From: Fallopia convolvulus
Taxonomy: Eukaryota > Streptophyta > Magnoliopsida > Caryophyllales > Polygonaceae
Direction of reading: 5' to 3'
Length of the DNA stretch: 64,000 bases
NCBI GenBank assembly: GCA_964016875.1
Contig: OZ024736.1
Span: forward strand, 38,534,707 to 38,598,706
This document shows positions 22,989 to 35,226 of the stretch, piece after piece; position 1 is the stretch's first letter; every line of letters starts with the position of its first letter. The position numbers and the translations under genes were made by a program. The notes below the pieces were generated by a model. It made no database searches, was not told where the DNA came from, and was given only the letters and a program-made list of their open reading frames with translations.

Positions 22989-25456
22989 ATGCCGACACTT
23001 TCCAATTCCTACCTTTTCCTCTACAATGCCCTCCAATCACTCGGATGGTAAATTGGGTTATTCTCCTTTCCCTAAACCCTCAAATTTTCAGTTCCATACA
23101 TTTTCCGCAGCTCAAAACCACCCATTTTTTCGTTAATTTGCAACTGAATTAGGAATTTTCCAATTGTTGGCAGGGCATTCGTGTTCTGTAGAACCTTAAC
23201 GAGCTTGGCCTCCACCCAATCGCTCTCTTCCGCCTACCCGTCTGCTGGCGGGCTTGTCTGTAACGTCTCTCTTTTCTGTAATTTCAGTTTATTCACAAGT
23301 TTTGATACTTTATTTGTTTGTTTATATATGGGTATTGGACTGTTGAAGGTTTGTTGCAAAGCATTGCATTCTTGGAAGTCATCCATGGAGCTCTGGGTAG
23401 GTTTTGTTGTTGTTGTCGTTGCTGTTGCAATTAAGTTGCGTTAGCGGTTTATCATAATTTGTGCTTTTGGGTTGGCTATACATAATCTTATAGATAGTTT
23501 TGTATATAAATTTTAGATGCTTATTCATTTGTGAGTAAAATTTAGGGATTGTTCCTAGTGGAGCCCTGCTTCCACTTATGCAGTGGGGAGGAAGGATTCA
23601 TTACCTTTTAGCAATCCTTCGTCAAATTCATGAGGTTCTCTCTTCCCAGCTGTTTTGACAATTTAGTAGCTAAATTTTTTTCTTATGATGGTCTTATCAA
23701 TTGGTAAAGATTTGAATTTTATTTTCCTAGGTACAAGGATCAGCATCTGTGTTTGTAACCTTTTCCATGTGGAGCTTAGGCGAAGTAAGTTGGCTCTATG
23801 CATTATCTATTAATTTTGTTCTCAGGTATTTATGGAAAATATGAAATATGATCATGGACTTGGATGGTTCAAGTTTTAATAAGTTATAGGTGAAGTGAAT
23901 AATCCAAGCTTATCTTGCATAGGCCTTCCAAGGTCTCAGACCCATGGTTGTGGACTTGTGGTTTACTCTAGGTGAACTTATTGATATAATGATTAGTCGG
24001 AGGATTAATGTGTATTTGATGGAGAATTTAACCTTTCCCTGAGACATCATTGAGATTGGCTGTAGAGAGGACTTATCTATGGATGTCTTAGTCAATTACT
24101 TGGAACAATTTCCTCCACTTATGCTCTTTCCAATTGCTCACTTGAACCAATTGCTCTATTGCTTAGTCCAACTTGTATGTTAAATCTCGTGTGTTCTACA
24201 AATCGATTCATAAGCTTTACATATCTAGGCCGTGAGCATATTTTTCTCTAGTCATTTTCTTCCTTGCCTGGTTCATCTTCAAGGGGTTTTTCTTGGTCTT
24301 AGGAGTATGATTTAATCAAGTTCGCATTGGCGGGAAATGCTAATGTTTGCTTCTTGCAAAGATGGTTTACAACCATGGAAGCTCATTATAACAAATCTGT
24401 TTCAAGCTTAACAGGCACTCATTTTGGTCCTGTGATTAATAAGGAGTAAACTGTATTAATAGAATGTTTCCAGGTTGTAGGCCCACCCCACAGCAAATCC
24501 ATGTTTAAATGATGGTTCAAATTTATTGTATCTGAATTTCCTTCTCCTCTAGGCTTTGCTAGATTTGGTGTTGAGCATTAAGCTTATGTGGTATCAAAAT
24601 TTTATAGGTGATAAGGTACTCCCATTATGCATTTAATTGCACTGGCAGTTGCCCATATTGGATGACCTATATCAGGTTTGTGTGATTACTCATTACAAGT
24701 TAACAAAAAAAAGATTGTATCTCGTAAAATACAATTCACTTTGTATATGACAGTCGTTTGAATTCGCATTTATGATTGATCTTCTCTTTTATCTTCCACT
24801 GCTTTTATACGTAGGTACACTGCATTTATTTTGGTGTATCCCGTGGGGCTTTGTGGTGAAAGTGAGTTTGTTTTTCAGTTTCCTCTTTGTTTCTTCTTTG
24901 TCTCTCACATTCCTCAACATAACACAATTATATTGATTGTTCAATCTCTGGCATGCAGTGTGGCTCATGTATCATGCCCTTCAATTTATAAAAGAGAAGA
25001 ACCTCTACGCAAATGCATTCGCTTATTTCCCTTTTAGCTATTACAACTTTGTCCAGGTACACTTCACATGATTTTGGTTATAGCAATATTCATTTTTCAA
25101 TATTTGTTGATGATTATCTCCTCTTATCATATTCTTACCCAAGCCATAACTGCACATGCCTTGTATTAGTTGTATCTCGGCATCATAGACTTCATTCTTA
25201 ATTGTATTTTATCATACATGCTTTAGACAGACAACGGAAGTTGTTTTATCGTGCTCATTCATTCTTCCATTTGGAAATCGGCATATCCTCAGTGTTTGCA
25301 CTATACTGAATGACAGCTGTCGTGTTTTTTTTTTTCCAACTTGTTTCTTAGGTGTTGCTCCTGTTCTATCCATTTTTATGGTTGAAGCTTTACCTGCACT
25401 TACTAAAACAACGTAAGGCAAAACTGGGCAAACGTCACGAGAAGAAGAAAAACTAA
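22989..25456 (+). CDS. Very-long-chain 3-hydroxyacyl-CoA dehydratase (PTPLA/PAS2-like), 9 exons
   Basis: Exons: 22989-23047, 23174-23259, 23349-23396, 23546-23634, 23731-23784, 24608-24675, 24815-24861, 24959-25056, 25352-25456. All introns are GT-AG, phases match, and the product is 217 aa. The third step of very-long-chain fatty acid elongation in the ER is dehydration of 3-hydroxyacyl-CoA. The conserved pair is Tyr 143 and Glu 150 in VYPVGLCGE, the same seven-residue spacing as the catalytic Tyr/Glu of yeast Phs1. Other family signatures are FLEVIHGALG, LMQWGGR and the polytopic membrane profile. The C-terminus is very basic and ends GKRHEKKKN, a dilysine-like ER retrieval signal. It is closer to the PTPLA type I recall as At5g59770 than to PASTICCINO2 itself. 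No exon exceeds 105 bases. Confidence 0.92.
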
Positions 25457-26562
25457 ACGCTATTTGTCTTTCTCCATTGAATTGCACGGTAAAGTGAGTC
25501 ACTTTATTCAATAGTATTCCTTTCCAAACAACCATTTGTTGTATACCTTGTCATCACCTCATATTATATTGATTCATATTCAAACGAGTTAGAGCCAAGT
25601 GCCTTTATTTTATAATTTCGGTACAAGTCAACTCTTACATCCTTAACATATTTGTACTTAAGTACATTTTATTTGATAGAAGCTAGTGTCACGAAATGAT
25701 GCCCATGAAAGTGACACTTAAAACTTAATTGTGAATATTCCACATTATATGCTATTCCGTGGAATGAGGATCTTTTCTTTTCCAGCTCACATTGAATTGA
25801 AAATTCGCATCGTGTCTGCCTTTACAATATATGGTTTTTAGCCTTCTTTCCTCTTACTCGCTTCTAACTTTTTCTCATATTCCGCTTCTAAAATTTTCAG
25901 GGGAACAATGGTACATCCGCGCAAGGGGAACCATTCAACCATATCAAGTAAACCCTGCTTAATTTGATCTGTGTCATGTGAATCATTATACTATAGACTT
26001 TAGTTGATTGGTGAAATACCACATTCAGGTCAGAGTTTGTAAAGGGGAGGGAAGAACATATCAATATTATCCATCTCCCCCCATACTCATTCAGATAAAC
26101 TCCATAGCATTATCTATCACCACTTTTTTAAGCATATTGCTATTACTTTAGACAGCAGTTGTCTTTTATATTATCCTGTTACACTATTATATTTCTTGAT
26201 TAGGTGGCAAATTAAGCCATCAACAGCTTGTCAAGTGGCACTTTCTATCAGAATTTTTAGTTGTGTCCTTTTTTGTCAATAATGAATTTTCTTAGGAGGT
26301 ATATAGATTTGTACTGGAATAGAAAGTGACATTTTTAGTTGTGTCATGTTTGGTTTTCTTTTCTGGGCTTAATCATTGATCCATACTGGAACTTAAACAA
26401 AAGCAATTTCGTTGGATTGCACAATTACAAACGACCAGAAGCTACATTAGCTTCTCTACTGATCAAAAATCAAACCAACAAAAAGTAAACAAAGGAGAAT
26501 GAAAACACACATTTGTTACAGCCGAATGTTCAAAGGCTTTTAATAAAACAGGACAGTCTCTT
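25457..26562. other. Convergent spacer between HACD and TIP1 genes
   Basis: Holds the 3' UTRs of the two convergent genes and AT-rich sequence. No other gene or element end was recognised. Confidence 0.6.
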
Positions 26563-27605
26563 CTAGAGAGTACTTGGGAGCTCCTCGTAGTTGGCTGATG
26601 AGATGAAGAAGATGTCGTAAACAAGGGCAGCTATGGCAGATCCCACGAACGGTCCGAGCCAGTAGACCCAGTGGTTGTCCCAGCTCCAGCTGACGACAGC
26701 TGGTCCAAAGGACACAGCCGGGTTCATGGATGCACCATCAAAGGCACCACCAGCCAAGATGTTGGCTCCCACAATCAAACCGATTGCGAGTGGAGCAATA
26801 ATCCCAAGGTTACCCTTCTTTGGGTCGACAGCTGTTGCATAGACGGTGTACACAAGTCCGAAGGTCATCACTATCTCGAACACCAAGGCGTTCCACACTG
26901 TCACCCCGGATGAAAGGGAGAATGCCGATGTCGTCTGCAAGATAACAACATAAAATTCATCAAATGGGATTCTAGCTATATAATCAGAAACCGAATTATC
27001 CGTCTATGTTAAGATCAGGTGGGCCAATATTAATCAGGGAGCAATGTCAACTCCCAATATACGAACTTAGTATCTCATTTTCTTATAGCTAGCCTAAAAT
27101 TTATTAACGGTATAGGTCAAGTACTTACCAAACCGCCAGTGGCAAACTTGAGGAGCAAGCAAGCGACGACAGAGCCAAGACACTGAGCAATCCAGTATAG
27201 AACGCTCCTTGCCAAGGTGATATGACCGCCGATAAGGGCACCGAATGTCACAGCCGGGTTAACGTGGCCACCCGAGATGTTTGCACCCACGGAGACCGCC
27301 ACAAACAAAGCAAAACCATGAGCCAAGGCTGCAGCCACCAAGCCAGCTGGGGTGGTGGACCCGTCATCGGTGAGCTTATCTGTGAAAGTTTAGAAACACT
27401 CTTAGTTAGGAGAAAAAAACCCACTAAATTGTAGAAATGAAGAACAAACATTAAAATCGATCATAAAAAGAGTCTTACTGAATGCCATCCCCGAGCCTTC
27501 TCCTGCAAAGACAAAAATAAGCATGGAGATGAACTCGGCCAATGCCGCCTTTAGGGCGTCGGCTTGGCCATATTCAGCAGCGGATCCGATGGCAATTCTC
27601 GGCAT
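26563..27605 (-). CDS. TIP1: Tonoplast intrinsic protein, TIP1 subgroup aquaporin, 3 exons
   Basis: Exons 27605-27479, 27379-27129 and 26934-26563 give 249 aa. The start is the ATG of MPRIAIG; the frame runs further upstream without family similarity. The protein has six membrane spans and two NPA boxes (residues 83-85 and 197-199). The selectivity filter reads His 63, Ile 185, Ala 194, Val 200, the TIP1 set (TIP2 would have Gly and Arg at the last two). TIP1 channels move water, and often urea and hydrogen peroxide, across the vacuolar membrane. FDGASMNPAVSF and AVDPKKG resemble Arabidopsis TIP1;3 most, which is pollen-expressed, but a TIP1;3 assignment is only inference. Introns lie at the positions usual for TIP genes. 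Confidence 0.96.
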
Positions 27606-27693
27606 TGTGTTGTGGATTTGCACTTGTTTGAAATGCTTATTGAATCGAGAGTGTTGTTGCTGCTGTACATTGCAAGGCTGACAGGGATAGACC

Positions 27694-27700
27694 ATATATA
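27694..27700 (-). promoter_or_regulatory. TATA box of the TIP1 gene
   Basis: Minus strand reads CTATATATGG about 90 bases upstream of the ATG, implying transcription start near 27,665 and a 5' UTR of about 60 bases. Confidence 0.65.
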
Positions 27701-27719
27701 GTGGTTGTGTGGAGTGAGG

Positions 27720-28833
27720 TCAAACCGGTTCACCCGGCTTCCGGTTCGGTTTTCTGCACATTGGACCCGCGTCTGGGTGCTATTTTTTTGAATTCGAGTG
27801 GCCGGGGCCTCCAAAATGTTGCCAGGCTGCCACGTGTCCTGGATTTGGACGTGCCGACGCATGATGAAGATCGGACGGTGGAGAGGCGTCTGATCAGGGC
27901 TCGAAAAGGCGTTCGGTGGGGACCCGCCTTAGACAAATAAAAATGTGCATGAAATACTTTTGCGGCCCCGGCCGGTAAGGAGAGACAGAAAAGGGAGGGC
28001 ATGCGTGATTGGTTGAGCATTTGAGCTGGCTCCACTAATGTTTTTCAAAAGGAAAAAGGAAATGAAAATTATTTACATGTAAGAAATTTGCTAATCTCCC
28101 ACGGGCAGCTGCGCCAGACACCAAGAACAATTTTTGGTGACTGACGTGCTGGTGGAAAATTGAACCCATTTACATTCGGACATCACTTATTTGCTTTCTC
28201 TGTTTCGGGATTAGATTATTTCTCATATTTTTTATGGGTGCAATTCTGTGGTGGACTTTATCGTTGGATTTTTCAGATGTGTCTCCTCTATCTTACTTGC
28301 AGCTGACTCGAGTTTGCTTATCCTCATCCGATAAGATGCTCTAGAGCGACCAATAACTTATTAGTGGTCACCCTAAACTTTTTCCTAATTAAAAAAAAAA
28401 CTATAGCAAGCCTTTTTTCTCTTAATTATGCTTATGAAAAATTTATTCTTAATTGACCTATAGCATAAACGATTTTTAATTGTATAATTTGATTGAAATA
28501 ATAAAGTCTTTAATTTTTAAGATCCTGAAAACTTCGTGTCATATATACAAGGATTGTAGTACTATAATTAAGTTTTTTTTTTTGGTGGAGAATATACATA
28601 ATACTCATGCGAGCAAGTAAAATTCTAAGTTTCCTAGCTAGTCATTCTGAATTGTCACAATCGTCCAAAACACTGAGTTGTGACATGTTAATTGTTAACA
28701 CTAAATTAAAATGAAAGTCGGTTCTGCCGGAGGATAGGCGTATATTATATATGGAGTAGTGGTATATGGTTCCTTTCTACCAAAAAAAAATGGTATATGG
28801 TTCCATGAATGTATAAAAGTTCACATAAATTAA
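27720..28833. other. Upstream region of TIP1 and spacer
   Basis: The first few hundred bases upstream of the TATA box are GC-richer and include GCCACGTGTCC (G-box type ACGTG) near 27,830. Farther right the DNA is AT-rich with poly-A/T runs and no recognised gene. Confidence 0.5.
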
Positions 28834-30044
28834 GGCTTAAAACATATATAACCTCCTGTACTTATGCAAATTTGTTATATAGACACTTCACTTTTGGTTT
28901 GGACCTATTGAGCACTTAAACTTAATAATTTGGACCTATTAAATACATGTTCGTTGACATGTCATTTAGTGTACAACACACGCACTTGACATATCCCAAT
29001 TTTTTTTCCAGCTGTATGCCACATAAGTCTAATGTGTGCCACATAAGCCCAAAATTTGCCACATGATTTTTTCTACCATAAAAAAAGTAAATTAATTTTT
29101 ATTATTAAAACAAAAAACAGAAAAAAGGATTAGGTCATCGATTCACCATAGCCTTTTCACAGAGATTTAGCAGCACTCAAGAATCGGAATTAGCCATGTG
29201 CATAGTTGTGTTCATATGGCAATCCGCTCTACCCTTTCATTCTCCTCCTAAACAGAGACGAATTTCACAACCGGTAAGTCAATTGGCCTTTCTTTTGCTT
29301 CAAAGTTCAAATTCAGAAGATCAGATGATTTTTATACAGCATCGTGAACAAAATTTGTGTGGATTTTGGGTAATTTTTGTAGCCCGACCAATTGGGGACG
29401 GAACGACGAACTCGAACCAAATACAAAGAGAGTCGGGACGGAACGACGAACTCGAACCAGAACCAGATCCAAGGAGAGTCGGGATGGAACGACGGACTCG
29501 AACCAGATCCAGGGAGAGTTGGGACGGAACGAAGGACTCGGACCAGATCCAGGGAGAGTCTGGACGGAACGACGAACTCGGAGCAGATCTAGAGAGAGAC
29601 GAGACGGAACGACGGACTCGGACCAGAGATATATCTAGAGAGTTGGGACGGAATGACGGACTCGAATAAGTTTGTTCAAAGCATGTGAGGACCAGTTTAG
29701 GGCCACCGAAGCATACGAACGGCGGACTCCAGGTGAGGTTGAAGAAGGCAGAGAAGAATGGCTATGGAGGAAGAATAGCGAGAGGAAGAGGAAGAACTAC
29801 ATATAAAAAAGAGGATTTTTTTTTATTTTTTTATATATTAATTTCCAAATCAGCCTTTTACAATGGGTTTATGGTATTTCACTCTCACCTTATAGCGTTA
29901 CATCTACGCGCACATCCACGTCAGTCAATAGGTGCTTAATAGGTCCAAATTATTAAGTTTAAGCGTTCAATAGGTTCAAACCAAAGGTGGGGTGTCTATA
30001 TGACAAATTTGCATAAGTACAGGAGGATGTATATGTTTTAAGCC
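28834..30044. mobile_element. Non-autonomous Mutator-like element with internal minisatellite
   Basis: Terminal inverted repeats of about 115 bases, roughly 90% identical, start GGCTTAAAACATATA on both ends. Flanking 10-mers CATAAATTAA (28824-28833) and CATAAATAAA (30045-30054) differ at one base, as expected for a Mutator target duplication. No transposase is present. The interior carries a 40-bp minisatellite and about 400 bp of less repetitive sequence, possibly captured host DNA; its source was not recognised. Confidence 0.85.
29391..29660. repeat. 40-bp minisatellite, 7 copies
   Basis: The unit GGGACGGAACGACGAACTCG plus about 20 bases repeats at spacings 40, 46, 40, 40, 40 and 44. Because 40 is not a multiple of three, successive units are read in successive frames. 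All three forward frames stay open across the array with the same Arg/Thr/Asp-rich peptides (for example RRTRTRSRES). I do not call it a gene. Confidence 0.9.
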
Positions 30045-30054
30045 CATAAATAAA

Positions 30055-30822
30055 TTTTTTAATGTATCAAGCAAACCAAATGACATCTTCATGATTATTC
30101 TAACTAATACTGTAAGGTCATGATAAGAGATGAAAAATGTAACTTATGCCCTTTTCATGTGATAAGTGCTAAAAATCCTTTTTAGACATGAACAATTAAT
30201 TGATACTTAATTGCCATTATGCATGGTTGATGATCAGCCCATTAACGTTGTAAAGCTGTCATTTTCTTCTCTTAATTTCATATATTATCTGTTTGTTTGT
30301 TTAATTACTTACATTTGAATTAAATAATGTCTTGGGACTTATATGTACAAGTTGAGCTATTATTTGGACACTACTATAACTAGGGATCTACAATAAAAAC
30401 CAACCCGAAACACTACTTGATGATTTTTTTTGTGGGTTAGCTGACGGATTGTTTCATTTTAAAATCAGTTTGAATAGTCTAATCACAAAATTCGTAACTA
30501 AACCTGTAAATGTTAACAATTTTATGAAAGTCGTGATTGAACTGATAATTGTGTTCATGGTTTGTATTGTGCTCAATGGAAACTGAATCGAACAATAGGG
30601 TTGGATATTATCAATGGGTACCAAACTCACCCGAATAAACTGACTTGCATAGAGGCGAAAACCCGAACATAAGCTAGTAGTGTCAAGCGGTTCAATCGGG
30701 TGACAAGTGAATCGAGTACTTATCGGATATGGGTAGGACTTATCATCGATATAACCCGATCAATCATCCTCCACCAGACTCACCCTTTTACCACCTGCAA
30801 TTTAAACCCTATATATACACTA
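30055..30822. other. Spacer, no gene recognised
   Basis: AT-rich; 30,590-30,770 has ACCCGA/TCGGGT-rich words like those in hAT-type MITEs, but clear ends and target duplication were not found. Confidence 0.45.
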
Positions 30823-31067
30823 CTATCTCCGTTCGAGAATACTTGTCCTTCTATAATAAACAAAAATATTAAGAAACTACTTGATTTTTATCTAAATATT
30901 CTTCTATAATTAGTTTCCTTAATTTTGCTTTTTAAAATGGTTAAAAGTTTGTGTCTTTTTGAGTTTCTTATAGGATAAAATTGGAAAAAAAAATTGAAAA
31001 AAAAATATTAATGACAAATATTGTTGAAAAAAATGCTAGTATAATGAGTATTTTTGAATGGAGGGGG
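30823..31067. mobile_element. Stowaway-type MITE
   Basis: Left end CTATCTCCGTTCGAGAATAC and right end (reverse complement) CCCCCTCCATTCAAAAATAC form the Stowaway repeat. TA precedes it (30821-30822); the right flank is TG, so one copy of the dinucleotide has mutated or the edge is a base off. Confidence 0.75.
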
Positions 31068-31732
31068 TGATTTTCATCTCCTACGAAAGGTCTTGTGGAA
31101 GTACTTTAACTAAGGCGGTGCAAATGGCAAAAAAAAATAAGCACAATTTATTCCCTTGTTATAAGTGAAAACAGACAAAATATATAAATTTTGAGGGTGG
31201 TAGGTCACCTAAATAACCCGCAGGTGACGAGTGGATCAAATAAGTGTGAAATATTCTACATGTAACAAGTGGGTTGATGGACTATTAAAATTCATTAGTC
31301 GAGTGATGGAATGACTCCACACATAACCAGACCCATGCCCAACCCTACAAACAAGGTTGACTAATTGTGTACTTTATGTTTATATTGTTCTCTAAATGAA
31401 CAAATATATGTAATAGTTCATTTTTAGGACGTGATTAATATCAAGTTACCTGCACATGAGTTCCTTTGTCACTTAAGCTAAAAATGAAATAAACCTGTTT
31501 TTATGGTGAGAAATTCACCTTTGATGGCATACCTCAAATTTGTGACTCAGCCAAAAAGAACCATGACTTGATAAATCGGTTTATGCTGATCGGTTCGACC
31601 CAATAAAAAAAACGGTCTGGTTAATGTGTGCCCATTGGCACACAATAACTATGTTAATTTTGGAAATTATTTCAAAACTATTTCCTAAATTGGAATTAGT
31701 AAACCCTTTTAAAGAAATACAATTAACAAATA
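31068..31732. other. Spacer, no gene recognised
   Basis: AT-rich DNA with scattered ACCCG/CGGGT words (31,200-31,340); no element ends or gene supported. Confidence 0.45.
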
Positions 31733-31990
31733 CTCTCTACGTTTAGGTCTATTTGGTGTTTTAGACTCAAATATTTGTCTAATTCTATTTGACCTTTTAG
31801 CTATTTTGTCCAAAATATTCCAAATTTACCCTCAACTAAATTGGAAAATATAAAGTGTATTACATGCAATAATTAGATTGAAAGTTGTGAAAAATAAGAG
31901 TTAATAAATGAGGGCATTTTGGTAAAAATAATATTTATCTTAATATGTGTGTATATTGCTCAAAAGCCAATTAGATTAAGGGGGGAGAGT
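31733..31990. mobile_element. Stowaway-type MITE
   Basis: Left end CTCTCTACGTTTAGGTCTAT and right end, as reverse complement, CTCTCCCCCCTTAATCTAAT are flanked by TA on both sides (31731-31732, 31991-31992). It ends about 25 bases before the LINE target duplication. Confidence 0.75.
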
Positions 31991-32287
31991 AATAAACAAA
32001 TTTACTAAAATTAAAGTGGTTAAAATCAAAGTTACGTTGGTTGCTAATGCCTATTTTGTTGCAAAGTGTGTTGCTGACCAAGTTTAGCTCAACGCCGGTA
32101 AACGTCCTCCTCCTGCAAGTTGGATTGCTCCACCTCTGAGCTGGATCACTCTCAACACGGATGGAATTTCTAAGGGAAATCCAGGAAAGACAGGAGGAGG
32201 TGGTGTCTTTCGGGATCATTGTGGAAAGTTTTTCCAAGCATATTCATTTCAACTGGATGTTAGTGACGCTCTCTATGCTGAAGTACA

Positions 32288-34787
32288 TGTTGGTTTTTAG
32301 GATATATAAAACAGAATAGTATGTTGCATAAACAAGTTGAAGTGAAAGTCGATCCTTGTATAACAAGGTGGTTTGATTAGATCTTGAAAGGTACTCTCAT
32401 GAGTAGACCCCGAAGGGTAATCTCGTTGGGTGTAGACCGTAAAGGTAATCACCATCGACCCACTTTAAAACATTTTATTAAGATGACCGGATAAAGGCTA
32501 CGAGTCACTCGATGAGATCAAGCTTTCCTTCAATGTCTATTGCCCCTATTCCATGCCAAGGGATTCCGCAATAACGTTGTGGTATAAAACGTACCACGCG
32601 AAATAATAGAGATGTTGGCAAGACGAATCTATTAAGATTAAACGTACCTTATTCGAGTTCCATGATTCTTCTTCATTCTCAACTTGAACGAAATTGCTCT
32701 CCTGTGACGTATGTGGTTCTTCCTTCACTTGAACGAACTCGTCACGCCACACCACTTGAGGTTTCTTCTTCACATGCACTTGTGACGACCGATCCATGAA
32801 CATAAACACTCGTGTTTGTATTTTCCCGTGAAAACCTCACTTGAACAAACCCTATTCTCTCTCGACTAACAATGTGTGAAACCACCGATTTGTGACTTTG
32901 TTGTGTCTACTTCCGTGTATTCTCACATGTCATCAAATGGATGACAATCACCCCTATTTATAGGTGTCCATGGCTATCCAATAACCGCCAAAAGGAAGTT
33001 ACAAAATTGATTGCACAAAAGAGAGGCCAAGAGTAAAAGTAGGAGAAGTTGTAACTAACTCTCCTTATCCACTTTTCTCTTTCCTTATTATCATGGGTAG
33101 GGTTGTTCATCGGTCCAAAACCGAACCGAACCGAATCGAAAACCGAAATTCGAAAAATCCGAAACCGAGGACCGAACCGAATAAGCTCGGTTCGGTTTGG
33201 TTCGGTTTTATTTGGTTTGGTTCGGGTAGGAACCGAAGTAACCGATTAAGTAAAAAATGACCCAAAATATAGAAGTGAAAACCCTAAACCGAACTAGAAC
33301 CGAACCAATTTCGATCCAAACCGAACTAAAACCGAACTAGAACTGAACCAAACCAAACCGAACCGAATTAGAACCAAATTAAACAAAAAACGAACCAAAC
33401 AAATCCATTTTTATATTAAAACCGAACTAGTTTGAAGTCTGAACAATGAAAAATTTAAAATGGGAATTTAGGGTTAAGGGATAAAACCGTACTTCCCCCA
33501 CTTATATGTATATTTTTCATTTTTATATTAAAAATATCGGTTTACCCGAACCGAACCGAAACCAAACCGAACCAAACCGAAAACCGAATTACCAAAAATC
33601 TTGAACTGAGGACCGAACCGAAGTACCTTAGTTCGGTTTGGTTCGTTTCGTTTCATTTCGGTTTTCAGGTAAAAACCGAACTACCCGAACCAATGAACAA
33701 CCCTAATCATGGGAGGAGTCTAAAATCCAGCCCATTATGGAGTCCAAAAGCAGTCCAAATCCAGCCCATAAGGGCCCAATGAAATGGCCCAAAACTCCTT
33801 AGAAGATCCAATCCAAAAGCCTAATACCAAGGCCCATGCATGCGGCCATCCACACAGCCCACTAGGCCCAAGCGCACGCCCCATGGGCCGGCCCACCAAG
33901 GTCCACTCCAAGCTAGCTAGGTCACTTACCTTGTGTAGCTGGCCCTTAACTAGTGGAGCTAGCATCTAGCTTGGTGAGCTGACTTGAGCTGCGTAGTAGC
34001 TCGTTGAGCTGACTTTCAAGCTACTTGAGCTAGTTTGAGATTCCATGAGCTAAAACCTAGCTACATGAGCTTCTTACAAAGCTTATATTTTGAGTCAAGA
34101 GCTTATTCAAGCTTCTAGAGCTAACCCTAAGCTAGTTTGAAGCTTCAATACTCCTAGCATACATAGCTATGTGCCAAGCTAAGCTCAAGCATTGATCCTT
34201 GCATAAAGCATTCATCAAGCTTAGAAAAGCTGTCAAATATTCATATAAACTTGCACAAAGTTATAAGACTCATTTACTAAGATCAAAACCATACCTATGC
34301 TCAATCGCTTGGACATGGCACCTTGGGCCTTGGGCCTTAGCCCTAGGCGTGCCGCTTACACCTCTCACACACCCTAGGCACACCGCTAGTACCACGCAAC
34401 CTTAGAGATGCCATATTAACGACATATGCGCGCCCCAACTAGCCATGCACGCGCCACACAAGCACACATCGGTGTGCCTTGCCCTCGCACAGAGCCAAAG
34501 CCGTGCAAGCGCACGCTCCATGCGTTGGCGCATCTCCACCAATTGTCAATGCCTAGCAACTCATGAGTCCTAGGAGTGCCCTTGACTTGTGCCTTCGCAC
34601 ACGAGGTTTCGTCCCTCGGTGTCATGGTGCGTCTCTTGGATCTCTTTTCTTTTCATGACTACTATACTTCTCTTTATCATATCATGGCAAGTCACGTTAG
34701 TCAATTTTCTCAATCGACATTCCCTTGTGACTTCTTTACCTCAACATGCTTATAAGGGGATTGATGACTTTTCAAAAATCACCAACA
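32288..34787. mobile_element. 2.5-kb LTR-type unit (probable solo LTR)
   Basis: Begins TGTTGGTTTTT and ends AAAAATCACCAACA, a TG...CA unit with complementary tips, flanked by exact 5-bp duplications GTACA (32283-32287 and 34788-34792). No second copy of either end lies inside and no coding region was recognised, so a solo LTR left by recombination is the best reading; an LTR-less non-autonomous element is possible. Bases 33,940-34,200 are strewn with GAGCT words and 33,720-33,900 with GGCCCA words. Direction unknown. Confidence 0.75.
33098..33705. mobile_element. hAT-type MITE rich in GAACCGAACC
   Basis: Starts TAGGGTTGTTCAT and ends with its exact complement ATGAACAACCCTA. The flanks carry a perfect 8-bp duplication ATCATGGG (33090-33097, 33706-33713). 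The 608-bp interior is mostly variants of ACCGAACCGAA and TTCGGTTCGGT, so each arm can pair with the other. It lies within the LTR unit. Confidence 0.92.
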
Positions 34788-35226
34788 GTACATGCCATTT
34801 AGAAGGGTCTGAATATTGCCAAACAAGCTGGTTTTGGGAGAATTTTGTTGCAAACAAATTCGGTTCAAGTTGCAACCAATCTTCAACAAGCAGAAATACA
34901 TCCTCACAAACACTTTTTGTTGTTGAAGGCGTATCATAATTTGATCAATGACCGATCTTGGGTAGTTGAAATCCAGCACTTCTCAAGAACCGCTAATCGA
35001 GTAGCGGATGCTTTAGTAAATTTTTCTCTTAGTATTTCAAGCCCTATTATTGAGTTCTTTTATGAACATGATTGTATTGCTAATTTTTAGCTTTGGATGT
35101 TAACCCCTCTTTTTATTTGATCCAGGATGTTAACCCCTTTTTAGGGGACTAGTTTGTTTACTATGATAAATAATATTACCTCAGGAGTCTAACTCCGTTT
35201 CCTGATAAAAAAAAAAAGTGGTTAAA

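Larger units (their letters stand above)
32026..35214 (+). mobile_element. 5'-truncated LINE (L1-type), split by an LTR insertion
   Basis: A 12-bp duplication AAAGTGGTTAAA flanks it (32014-32025 and 35215-35226), and the right copy follows a poly-A tail at about 35205-35214. With the 2.5-kb LTR unit removed, the left piece reads LNTDGISKGNPGKTGGGGVFRDHCGKF and ends DALYAEVH, and the right piece continues GLNIAKQAGFGRI, VEIQHFSRTANRVADAL. Together they are one RVT_3 RNase H domain, the C-terminal part of LINE ORF2. About 690 bases of LINE remain, including a 3' tail with AGTCTAACTCCGTTTCCTGAT before the A run. At least one in-frame stop is present. Confidence 0.85.

Noticed and set aside
29196..29669. 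157-codon frame as a gene
   Set aside because: It is produced by the 40-bp minisatellite; the same array is open in all three frames, so openness is not evidence of coding.
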